Below are positions 34,935 through 41,939 of a stretch of 64,000 nt of DNA, one piece after another. The notes below the pieces were generated by a model. That model ran no database searches. It saw only the letters and a list, made by a program, of their open reading frames with translations, and was not told the DNA's origin. The DNA lies in assembly GCF_013031355.1 (NCBI RefSeq), contig NZ_WPZO01000002.1:248001-312000 (forward strand), in the 5' to 3' direction. Source of the stretch: Ruegeria arenilitoris. GTDB lineage: Bacteria; Pseudomonadota; Alphaproteobacteria; Rhodobacterales; Rhodobacteraceae. A program made the position numbers and the translations under genes. How positions within the stretch are numbered: the first letter of the stretch is position 1; the number at the start of each line of letters is the position of its first letter.

Positions 34935-35810
34935 TTATCCATCTTTCGCCGCGTATACAGCATCAAATGCGTAGAACAGCCGCCGGTTTACACTGGCAAT
35001 CCACTTCAATGACCTATCGTGCTCATTCAAATTTACACGCTTCGACCATCCGATGAATGCGGGATTACAAAGCTCGACAACCGGTGCTACGTATCGAATG
35101 TCGGCGGGCATCTCGATTGGGTAGGCAGAATAAGTCTGGTCCTCGTTGTAGTGGAGGTCGAAATTCATTGAATGCCCCCAACTTGCATGGATAGATTCTG
35201 AACTGAGTCCGTAAACGTTGCCATACAGAGCATCCAATCCTAGAGCCTTAAACATATCTCGGATGCTCTTTCCGTCGACTTTCCAATTGTGCTTTTTCTG
35301 AACTTCAAAGCTGGCAGTTGAGAACCCTTCCGCATTGAGCTGTGTGAGCACGTCAGCCTTCAAGCGCTTGCCCGCTTTTGTCGCATAAAAACCCTCGTTT
35401 TCAGGCGCCTCCAAAATCCTCAGACGATCCTTGTACGAACATTTTCGGTAGTTTTCGATGGTTTCAGGTGTCGCTTGAAGGAGGTATTGTGCGACAATAC
35501 CCGCTTCAATCGCTTGTCGCTCCAAGTAGCTAATTATGTTGGCATCGCCTGCCTTATAGTAAACTACAATCTCACGTAGGAGCTTGCTGATTTTCACTAA
35601 CAGCCCAAGGATTGGGGCGTCATTGAGATCAAATCCGGATGGGTTCCGTTCTTCATTTTTGAGCCTTGTATTGATGTCATAAATCTCTGCAACGTCGGTA
35701 AAAAAAACAGGGGAGAAATCGAGTAGTCGACCAATGTCACAACCAACTTCCGGGACTTTAATCGATTGGTATTTCTTGAAAATTTCTTGAAATTCTTCCA
35801 TAGCGTTCAC
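34935..35810 (-). CDS. DUF5677-type helical protein
   Basis: A 291-residue helical protein. YLERQAIEAGIVAQYLLQAT, NYRKCSYKDRLRILEAPENE and SSESIHASWGHSMNFDLHYN follow the DUF5677 layout (helix with R-E-A, then Y-R-x-x-R, then a conserved S-x-x-x-H). Together with 31760-32995 it makes two members of this family in one element. The activity is unknown. It is transcribed away from the patatin gene's end, on the same strand. Confidence 0.65.
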   Translation of the reverse strand: MNAMEEFQEIFKKYQSIKVPEVGCDIGRLLDFSPVFFTDVAEIYDINTRLKNEERNPSGFDLNDAPILGLLVKISKLLREIVVYYKAGDANIISYLERQAIEAGIVAQYLLQATPETIENYRKCSYKDRLRILEAPENEGFYATKAGKRLKADVLTQLNAEGFSTASFEVQKKHNWKVDGKSIRDMFKALGLDALYGNVYGLSSESIHASWGHSMNFDLHYNEDQTYSAYPIEMPADIRYVAPVVELCNPAFIGWSKRVNLNEHDRSLKWIASVNRRLFYAFDAVYAAKDG

Positions 35811-36179
35811 CTAATGCCATCCATCCTTTTATCCTTACAAACGCCCACAGAAAGTCAAAGGCTGGAGTGGGCCTTGAATGGTCGTAGTTCCCAGATTGGA
35901 GAATTGTAGGTTAGTCCCCACTGTCACCTTTCACTCTGCGGAACTGAATGTCCGGTTTACGTTGCTCGCGACTTGCTGCACTCGTGATAGACCGAAGCGT
36001 GATCAAAGGCGGCTTTGGGCTCAAACCGGACATGCGGCAGTACGACAGGCGAAAACACGACCTTGCCCGACGCAAATGGCCGCGAAGCGGACAAAGCTGC
36101 CATTGAAACGACTAAGGTGTTGTTGAAAACACATTCACGCGCAGACCGGCGATGGAGTTTCTCGCTTTGGCTGGCGCAA
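35811..36179. other. 369-base spacer with a relic inverted repeat
   Basis: No gene seen. ATGTCCGGTTT (35948-35958) and AAACCGGACAT (36023-36033) form an 11-bp perfect inverted repeat 64 bases apart. The intervening text resembles the degenerate intergenic relics common in Rhodobacteraceae. Confidence 0.5.
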
Positions 36180-37682
36180 TTATGGGAGAATAGACTTCGC
36201 AAAGCGCTTTAACGTATCGGTGGCTCCGCGGCGCCCGACTATTTCCAAGAGAGCTGTCTCATCTTCAGGATTCGCTGAGAAACTGGGTAACATACTTGAT
36301 AAACCTGAGCAGCTTTCTTCATTCGCTTCATTTGGAAATTCGTCAAGAACGCCTCTGATTTCGTTTTGATACCAATATTCGGCCCAAGTGTACCCGGAGT
36401 AAATCAGGCAAGCTGATTCTTCGTCACTAAATGGATCAAGATGAGTTCGAATTTGTGGCAGGATTCTTGACCACTTTTCATCAGATAACTCGGCACCAGA
36501 AGGATACCCAACGTGTAATCCAAACATGCAAACAGAAACTCCATTGAGTTTCTCCATTAACCATTTTTTTCGCTCACTTTCGGCTTCTTGATGAGAAAGC
36601 ATGATTCCAACGACTCTATGGAGCAAATTTGTTCGAAGAAAATAGCTTTTGACTTTTCTTTTTTTTCTCCCGCCCGCGTCAGCAATTAGGATGTGCGAGA
36701 CGAAACTGTCAAATGAATTAGGTGCTTTAGCTACATTATCTGATTGATCCGATGAAAAAGTGTAGGACAATTGGACGACAGGATTGACGCCCAAGTTGTC
36801 GAAAACACCACCGTCCACAAAACTTCCTACATACTTGTTGCCGATAAACAGCGGAACCTGTGAAAAGACCGGAGGAATTGCAGTTGATGCGGCTACGGCA
36901 CGAGCAATTGGAACCAGCTTTGAATCGTATGAAGCTGCAAAGCTGATTTCGTCAGTATCAAGACTCAGGTGACCATGTTCCTTCACTGAATCATCAGCCT
37001 TGTTATTCCAGAGAGCTTTAGCACCCTGCTCGCTCAATTCGGCAAAAACGCCAGTTGAGAAGACCTTTTGTTTGCCAGAAATTAGATCGATAGCTGACAG
37101 GCACATTATTGGGTTTGAATTAAGCAGCCCCGTCGAATTGCCTTCATATATCTCATTTATCAATGTCGCAATTCGCATCTCGCTAGGGATCATTGGAAGC
37201 AAAAGGGTGCTATAGCGCGTCCAAGAGACTTGCTCGGATGTGCCAAAAAAATTCATCCAATGATTCGTTTCTTCACGACACTTGCAGTTTGCTTTTTGCA
37301 CCGCTCGAAGCAAATAAATATAACTGCACAGGCAGATGGAACCGGTGACCAGCCAAGCCCAACTCAAACTATGGTGAATGTTCAAACCCGCAAATGCTAT
37401 GAGGGAAATCCATAGAATGATGGAAAAGTAAAAGTGATGAAGAACTCCACGCGATGTGGAACGAAGCAACTTCGCTTCAAAGGCATCCCAATCAAAATCC
37501 CCATCGCGATCAAAATTTTGTTGAAATAAAGCCGCAGTAATGGCGCCTCCTGACACGGCTGAAACAACGCGGATGTGACCCAGCAAGCCTGTTTCGTAGA
37601 GACGGCGTAAGACTCCCAAATGAAATAGAGTAGCGCGAAATCCTCCCCCAGAAAGGCAGAGAGCTATTCCCTTGAAATCCAT
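36180..37682 (-). CDS. Patatin-like phospholipase with internal membrane segments
   Basis: A 500-residue protein. The patatin oxyanion motif is SGGGFRATLFHLG (11-23). The nucleophile is Ser44 in SAVSGGAI, where the first Gly of GxSxG is replaced. The Asp partner is D290 in FVDGGVFDN. Two TM segments (about 84-103 and 108-127) are inserted between the Ser and Asp parts. Patatins cleave membrane lipids and act as effectors in some defence systems (CBASS CapV), but no cyclase gene is nearby. GC content is low. A stand-alone defence or virulence-type lipase is possible. Confidence 0.87.
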   Translation of the reverse strand: MDFKGIALCLSGGGFRATLFHLGVLRRLYETGLLGHIRVVSAVSGGAITAALFQQNFDRDGDFDWDAFEAKLLRSTSRGVLHHFYFSIILWISLIAFAGLNIHHSLSWAWLVTGSICLCSYIYLLRAVQKANCKCREETNHWMNFFGTSEQVSWTRYSTLLLPMIPSEMRIATLINEIYEGNSTGLLNSNPIMCLSAIDLISGKQKVFSTGVFAELSEQGAKALWNNKADDSVKEHGHLSLDTDEISFAASYDSKLVPIARAVAASTAIPPVFSQVPLFIGNKYVGSFVDGGVFDNLGVNPVVQLSYTFSSDQSDNVAKAPNSFDSFVSHILIADAGGRKKRKVKSYFLRTNLLHRVVGIMLSHQEAESERKKWLMEKLNGVSVCMFGLHVGYPSGAELSDEKWSRILPQIRTHLDPFSDEESACLIYSGYTWAEYWYQNEIRGVLDEFPNEANEESCSGLSSMLPSFSANPEDETALLEIVGRRGATDTLKRFAKSILP

Positions 37683-38034
37683 TTTTCACCTAGCGGTCAA
37701 ATTACTCGCTTTAGTTTTCTCACGGTTACTAAACTACCACAATTATGATCATTGGGTGACGTTATTTTCCTCAGAATTGGAATCTTTCTTTTCCGCATCC
37801 CAAATGCTGAGAAAAGACCAAATGTCAGCATTTGCAGGTTAGTCACGACGCAGCTGGTAGAGTCACACATCGGCTTCGTTCACTACAGCGTCTGAGGCTA
37901 TCTGATCGAGTCTTGGAATGTAATAATCCCCACTGGCAATTGGCACTTATTTCGCGTCGACTGGGCTTGATCAATGCTCAAGTTGGGCTCAAAGCAGTCT
38001 TTCTGCTTCCCAATGGATCAGGCGATTGAACTCA
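37683..38034. other. 352-base AT-rich spacer between patatin and the next gene
   Basis: No convincing gene. A piece near 37850 recalls a tRNA D-arm, but it does not fold as a tRNA. It contains the divergent patatin promoter side and the 3' side of the next cluster. Confidence 0.5.
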
Positions 38035-38559
38035 TCACAAAAGGCACTGCCTTGGCGTTGGGATCGGGCCACTTTTTGCCACCACCAGTGGCGGCTCTTT
38101 TGGAAACGACCGAATGTCAAACCACTTGAAGCACGTCCCGTCCGCGTTTCGCGCGTCTCCCATGTATAGCTGCGAACCAGTTGTTCGGTGCCGTATCAGT
38201 GCCGCTCTAAACGCTCGCAGGTCAATCAGCCACCAGCTTACAATCGATTGTCCGTCAGGCCCCGCGTGGCCATAGAACATCCAATCTCCGTGTCCGTTCA
38301 CTATCTTGGATAACTCGGTTTCAGCGCCTGTTGGCAGCTTTGCGCGGATAGTGAACTGATGCGGGTATCTGGATGCGTAGCCGTGGCGTCTGACTCTAGC
38401 TGCTATCCGCATGTCCTTGGCGTCCAGCATCAACAAGTCCGTGGCTTGAAAGTGGTCCAGCGGATCTGGCGCGGCCTGTATAATGTGGTTGCCGATGATG
38501 CTCTTTATCTCTGGCAAGAATTGGTCTGACCAGTGTCGATTGACGCTGTAGAAACTCAT
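38035..38559 (-). CDS. Phage-type hypothetical protein
   Basis: A 174-residue protein with LDHFQATDLLMLDAKDMRIA, ARVRRHGYASRYPHQFTIRA and a C-terminal part GDWMFYGHAGPDGQSIVSWW. The DxxDIL-like alternation of short strands recalls phage enzymes that work on DNA, but I cannot name the family. It is the first of three minus-strand genes ending near the regulator at 39103. Confidence 0.6.
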   Translation of the reverse strand: MSFYSVNRHWSDQFLPEIKSIIGNHIIQAAPDPLDHFQATDLLMLDAKDMRIAARVRRHGYASRYPHQFTIRAKLPTGAETELSKIVNGHGDWMFYGHAGPDGQSIVSWWLIDLRAFRAALIRHRTTGSQLYMGDARNADGTCFKWFDIRSFPKEPPLVVAKSGPIPTPRQCLL

Positions 38560-38618
38560 ACGGAACCTCGAACATAATTAAGGCGCAGTCTTTTCCGCGC
38601 CCTGATGGTGAATCTGGT

Positions 38619-38864
38619 TTAAGCAGCTTCAACTTGTGTTTCGTCCTTTGGCGGATGTGCGGTTTCCAAACGTTCAATGGCGTCCGCTGCCAGTTCGGCG
38701 ATTGCCTCAAGCAGGGCGTCATAGCCACCCCTGTTCGCCAGGTCGATGTTCATAGTGGAGTCACTGGCTGCGATCCCCACACGACAAAGGTTGAAGATGG
38801 CGTAACAGTTGCCTTCAGCCGACTTCGTAACCTTGCTGTCATACAGATCAAACGTATCATTCAT
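38619..38864 (-). CDS. Small phage-type hypothetical protein
   Basis: An 81-residue acidic protein (LYDSKVTKSAEGNCYAIFNL, GGYDALLEAIAELAADAIER). It overlaps the next upstream gene by 4 bases, so they are co-translated. I do not recognise the family. Confidence 0.6.
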   Translation of the reverse strand: MNDTFDLYDSKVTKSAEGNCYAIFNLCRVGIAASDSTMNIDLANRGGYDALLEAIAELAADAIERLETAHPPKDETQVEAA

Positions 38865-39103
38865 GACGCCAACTCCGGATGGTTTACTGAATCCAAGGCG
38901 GCGTTGAGTTTCTTGGCCCGGTCCTGAGCCATCTCCATAACAACAATCATGTTATCGCCGCTGTCATTGCCGCCGACTAGAGCGGTTGCCGCTTCTAGAA
39001 GGCTTTCTATGATTAGCGCCTCTTGCTGCAATTCAGCCCGAGTGCACCTTTTGTTGGGATAAGAAAAAACTTCCCTGTTCGCGCTGGCGCGTTGTTCAGT
39101 CAT
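38861..39103 (-). CDS. Small hypothetical protein under a divergent promoter
   Basis: An 80-residue protein starting at 39103 (MTEQRASANREVFSYPNKRC). The frame is open further upstream, but it would then run through the operator cluster. It is the first gene of a three-gene minus-strand unit, whose start faces the HTH regulator across the repeated ATACTAAAAGTAT sites. Function unknown. Confidence 0.6.
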   Translation of the reverse strand: MTEQRASANREVFSYPNKRCTRAELQQEALIIESLLEAATALVGGNDSGDNMIVVMEMAQDRAKKLNAALDSVNHPELAS

Positions 39104-39118
39104 TGCTGTTTCCTCCGA

Positions 39119-39178
39119 TTTAGTATTTATACTAAAAGTATCATCACAGGGGTATATAGGTGTCAATACTAAAAGTAT
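39119..39178. promoter_or_regulatory. Operator cluster of AGTAT/ATACT palindromes
   Basis: Two copies of the 13-bp palindrome ATACTAAAAGTAT lie at 39129-39141 and 39166-39178, 37 bases apart. The first overlaps an 18-bp palindrome TTTAGTAT-TT-ATACTAAA at 39119-39136. The second lies in codons 3-7 of the HTH gene. This is the expected arrangement for autorepression of divergent promoters by the HTH protein. Confidence 0.7.
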
Positions 39179-39423
39179 CAATAGAGCAGGTCAAAGCCGC
39201 GAGAGCCTTGTTACAGTGGTCACAAATTGACCTGGCTAATGCGTCCAAAATCTCGGTTCCCACAATCAAGAGGCTGGAAGCTTCATCCGGAGAAATTGGG
39301 GGGCGAGAAGAGACAGTAAAAGCAATACGAAACACCTTGGAAGCTCGGGGAATCCAGTTCCTGGATGTGGGGGACACGGCTAATGGTGTTGGGGTCGTTT
39401 TAACCGTGGATTCAGATAAGTAA
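39160..39423 (+). CDS. XRE-family HTH transcriptional regulator
   Basis: An 87-residue protein. A lambda-Cro-type helix-turn-helix (about 8-62) reads RALLQWSQIDLANASKISVP followed by TIKRLEASSGEIGGREETVK. A short C-terminal part may dimerise. The start is GTG at 39160, with AGGGG seven bases upstream. Its second operator lies inside the beginning of the gene, so it probably represses itself and the divergent three-gene unit. It is an element-2 regulator of phage-repressor type. Confidence 0.8.
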   Translation: MSILKVSIEQVKAARALLQWSQIDLANASKISVPTIKRLEASSGEIGGREETVKAIRNTLEARGIQFLDVGDTANGVGVVLTVDSDK

Positions 39424-39472
39424 TGAAGCCACTTGGCCTTACTCCGAATTGCAAAGACGCCGATCATAGAGA

Positions 39473-40195
39473 ATGCACAAAGACAAATCTCTAAAAGAAA
39501 TTCAAAAGATGCCACCCCGAGAAAGGTGGCATTTGGCTCGCGAAAAAATGAGCGATGATAAGAACGAAGGGGTTGTTCCAACTCTGCTTCAGCACATGCG
39601 CGCTCACGAGAATACCTATTGGTTAGTGTACTCCCCTCAAATCGCGAACCAGATCCCAGATTCATATGCCGCGCACGCGTTTTCGGAGCTTCAACGAAGC
39701 GTCCTGCACTATGAAATCGTCAGGCTATGCACATTCTGGGACGCTGTTGACCTCGACAGCAGGAGCATTCCAACAATCGCGGCATTGGCCGACTGCTCTG
39801 GTGTGACTCAATGTGTCTATGACGATCACTTTACTCACTATCAGAATTTCGACTTAGGTTGGTCTAAGGAGTGGGGGACCAAAGCGCGGCGCAGATTACG
39901 AACGGGCGTCCGTGCCGCGCATGAACTCGAAGCGTCAGGCACTCTCCGAAATGCACGAAATTTCAGAGACAAACTTGCTCACCAATTAGAGCAAACTCGC
40001 GAAGAAAAGAAAGCCGCAGTGCCCCGACCTCGCTACGGAGACGAACGTAGACTGCTTAGAAAAACAGTAACAATCGTAAATAATCTTTACTTAAGCCTAA
40101 ACGGAACAGGGTTTGACTGGGACAGTGCGAAAGAAATGCACAAGCGAAACGCTGAATCACTATGGAAGGGTGTGAACGTCAAGGTGCTTCGTTAG
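39473..40195 (+). CDS. AbiU2-type HEPN domain protein
   Basis: A 240-residue helical protein. The C-terminal core has ARNFRDKLAHQLEQTREE, where R165-x4-H170 matches the Rx4-6H ribonuclease motif of HEPN domains. The sequence pattern (YAAHAFSELQRSVLHYEIVR with a WD near residue 90) fits the AbiU2 group, named after an abortive-infection protein. An RNase role in phage defence is plausible but inferred. It starts 50 bases after the HTH regulator in the same direction. Confidence 0.68.
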   Translation: MHKDKSLKEIQKMPPRERWHLAREKMSDDKNEGVVPTLLQHMRAHENTYWLVYSPQIANQIPDSYAAHAFSELQRSVLHYEIVRLCTFWDAVDLDSRSIPTIAALADCSGVTQCVYDDHFTHYQNFDLGWSKEWGTKARRRLRTGVRAAHELEASGTLRNARNFRDKLAHQLEQTREEKKAAVPRPRYGDERRLLRKTVTIVNNLYLSLNGTGFDWDSAKEMHKRNAESLWKGVNVKVLR

Positions 40196-40463
40196 TCAAT
40201 CCCTACAGTGCTCAGAATGCGAGGCTGAAGATCAGGCCATTATACCGGTTGGTGCGTTGAGGTTGCTAAACTAGCTACCGTCACAGCATTTTTTCAGATG
40301 GTTGAGACACACTTTGGATTTCAACTCATTCGCTATTTTTTTGCCTCGTGACTGTTTGTTGTACAGGAAATCGCGAATTTGATAAATTTTCGGCGCCGTG
40401 TAAACTGAATCTACAATTAATGCGACATTGTTGATCTAAGTCCTTATTTGGAGAAAAAATTTC

Positions 40464-40841
40464 ATGGATGACGTGGGGAGCGTTATTACGTCTCAGGTAG
40501 ACCTGTTATGGTCGGTGGCGCTAGCAATGCTCGTGTCGGAAAGCTACCTAATTGCGCGCTTTTTGACAGGGAGAAAGGAAACACTCGGGCTGATCGCAAA
40601 GTTGGCCCTCGGTGGTTCGATAATTGGTCATTTTCTTTCCATGGTTTTTGGCTATCTGACGTACGGATCAGTTGTGGAGATGGTTAGAGTCTCGGACTCT
40701 GGTGGCGAGGCTCTACAGTATTATAGAGATGCCGCGTTCTCTGGTGTCGTACAATGTGGAGCGTTTGCTGTAGCGTTGCTACTTTTCCTAGCTGTTTTTT
40801 TCCTCAATTCAAAAGTTATCGGGAGCGCATTAAGTGACTAA
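40464..40841 (+). CDS. Small multi-TM membrane protein of a two-gene cassette
   Basis: A 125-residue protein with three transmembrane segments (about 15-33, 42-65 and 94-116), an N-terminal short tail and a charged loop. Its stop overlaps the next gene by 8 bases. I do not recognise the family. With its partner it may form a secretion, immunity or envelope pair. Confidence 0.65.
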   Translation: MDDVGSVITSQVDLLWSVALAMLVSESYLIARFLTGRKETLGLIAKLALGGSIIGHFLSMVFGYLTYGSVVEMVRVSDSGGEALQYYRDAAFSGVVQCGAFAVALLLFLAVFFLNSKVIGSALSD

Positions 40842-41418
40842 TTTTATTGATCAAAACCGTAGATCCATATTGGTTGGTTCTATCGCACTTGTTGCCGCCG
40901 GGAAGGCTAATATTGCATACGCCCAAAATATTCCAGATATAGAGAATACTGTTGAGTATTTGCAAACCCCGCAAACTGTTGCGCTGCTCTATAGTAATTT
41001 GAGTATTATGTACTCTCTGACGTTGGGGATATATCTGCAACAGAACCAAGCTAGCGTCTCAGATCCAGAAAAGCTTGACTCCCTGGAGTTACCTCCATTG
41101 GCAAGTGGTGATTTTGAGATTTGGAATTTGCTCCAGCGTTTATCAACAGATGACGGAAGCGCCGAACGTTTAGCTATACAAGAAGCGCTCAAGGAAAGTG
41201 ACCCGCTATCCGGCAGTCAACGAGGAACACAGAATGAAACACTCATTGCAAACGTAACCAATGGGCTAGGTGAAATAGGCATTGATACGGAAATTCAAAC
41301 TGTGAAGGAAGCCGTAGACAGTTTAACAAGTGCAGAGAGAATTGCAGCGGTTTCCATCGATGAAGGCAACGAAAGCAATTACTTTTGTCGCGTATTTCCC
41401 TGGGTGTACTTCTGCTGA
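40834..41418 (+). CDS. Exported protein with Tat-like signal and C-terminal Cys-aromatic tail
   Basis: A 194-residue protein. The N-terminus NRRSILVGSIALVAAGKANI looks like a twin-arginine or Sec signal, with cleavage near residue 30 (AYA-QN). The body is acidic and helical (DSLELPPLASGDFEIWNLLQ). The last 13 residues are NYFCRVFPWVYFC, two cysteines nine residues apart flanking aromatic residues, which could form a disulfide loop or act as a cleaved peptide. It starts at GTG 40834, overlapping the upstream membrane protein. I know no family with this tail. Confidence 0.6.
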   Translation: MTNFIDQNRRSILVGSIALVAAGKANIAYAQNIPDIENTVEYLQTPQTVALLYSNLSIMYSLTLGIYLQQNQASVSDPEKLDSLELPPLASGDFEIWNLLQRLSTDDGSAERLAIQEALKESDPLSGSQRGTQNETLIANVTNGLGEIGIDTEIQTVKEAVDSLTSAERIAAVSIDEGNESNYFCRVFPWVYFC

Positions 41419-41448
41419 TCTTGCTTTGATGTTAAGTGGAAATTCGAT

Positions 41449-41670
41449 TTAACTTGCTGCTTGCTCAAGAGACCGCGCCAATTCAATCAATCGGTTTCGT
41501 TCTGCCCAAGCGGCTACATTGGCCTCTGAGATACGTCTGCGTCCTTCAGGAGTCTTTGCGCCGGTCGATAGACCACCATGCAGACGGCACCGGGCCTTTC
41601 CCTGCACAGGGGCGTTCATGCAAACGCCATCCTTGGTTTTGGCTCCGCAAATCCCGGTTTTGCTGGTCAT
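41449..41670 (-). CDS. HGGxSTG domain-containing protein
   Basis: A 73-residue protein with N-terminal cysteines (CGAKTKDGVCMNAP, then CRLHGG) and the motif HGGLSTGAKTPEGRRRISEA. Members occur in phages and mobile elements of alphaproteobacteria and probably bind zinc (C..C..C..H) and DNA. Function not established. The tail resembles the 40-residue frame at 51145-51267. Confidence 0.72.
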   Translation of the reverse strand: MTSKTGICGAKTKDGVCMNAPVQGKARCRLHGGLSTGAKTPEGRRRISEANVAAWAERNRLIELARSLEQAAS

Positions 41671-41720
41671 GTCATGCCTCCTGTCTGGACTGGGGCAGGG
41701 TGAGTTCCTACGTTGGTATC

Positions 41721-41939
41721 ATGCGTAGATATTTTATTGCCCTTACCATTCTTCTCATTCTGCTTTGCGGCCCGATAACAGTTTATTCGATAGGCTGGGG
41801 ATACATGCAGATTTACAATCAGTTCGGCTTTATCCCGTTTTTTATCGCCTGCCTTAGCGGGACAGTGACTGTTCTAGGGATTGCATCCCTGATTGATAGA
41901 TCCCAAGAGCGCTCGCACCGGCCACCACACGGCCAATAA
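41721..41939 (+). CDS. Small two-TM membrane protein (doubtful)
   Basis: A 72-codon frame from ATG 41721 with two hydrophobic segments (FIALTILLILLCGPITVYSI, FIPFFIACLSGTVTVLGIAS). It could be a small membrane protein such as a holin-like protein, but it has a weak ribosome site and overlaps the convergent ejection-protein gene by 86 bases. Confidence 0.35.
   Translation: MRRYFIALTILLILLCGPITVYSIGWGYMQIYNQFGFIPFFIACLSGTVTVLGIASLIDRSQERSHRPPHGQ

Noticed and set aside
37836..37925. tRNA-like text (AGCTGGTAGAG followed later by TCGAGTC)
   Set aside because: The distance between the D-arm-like and T-loop-like pieces is too long and no acceptor or anticodon stem pairs.
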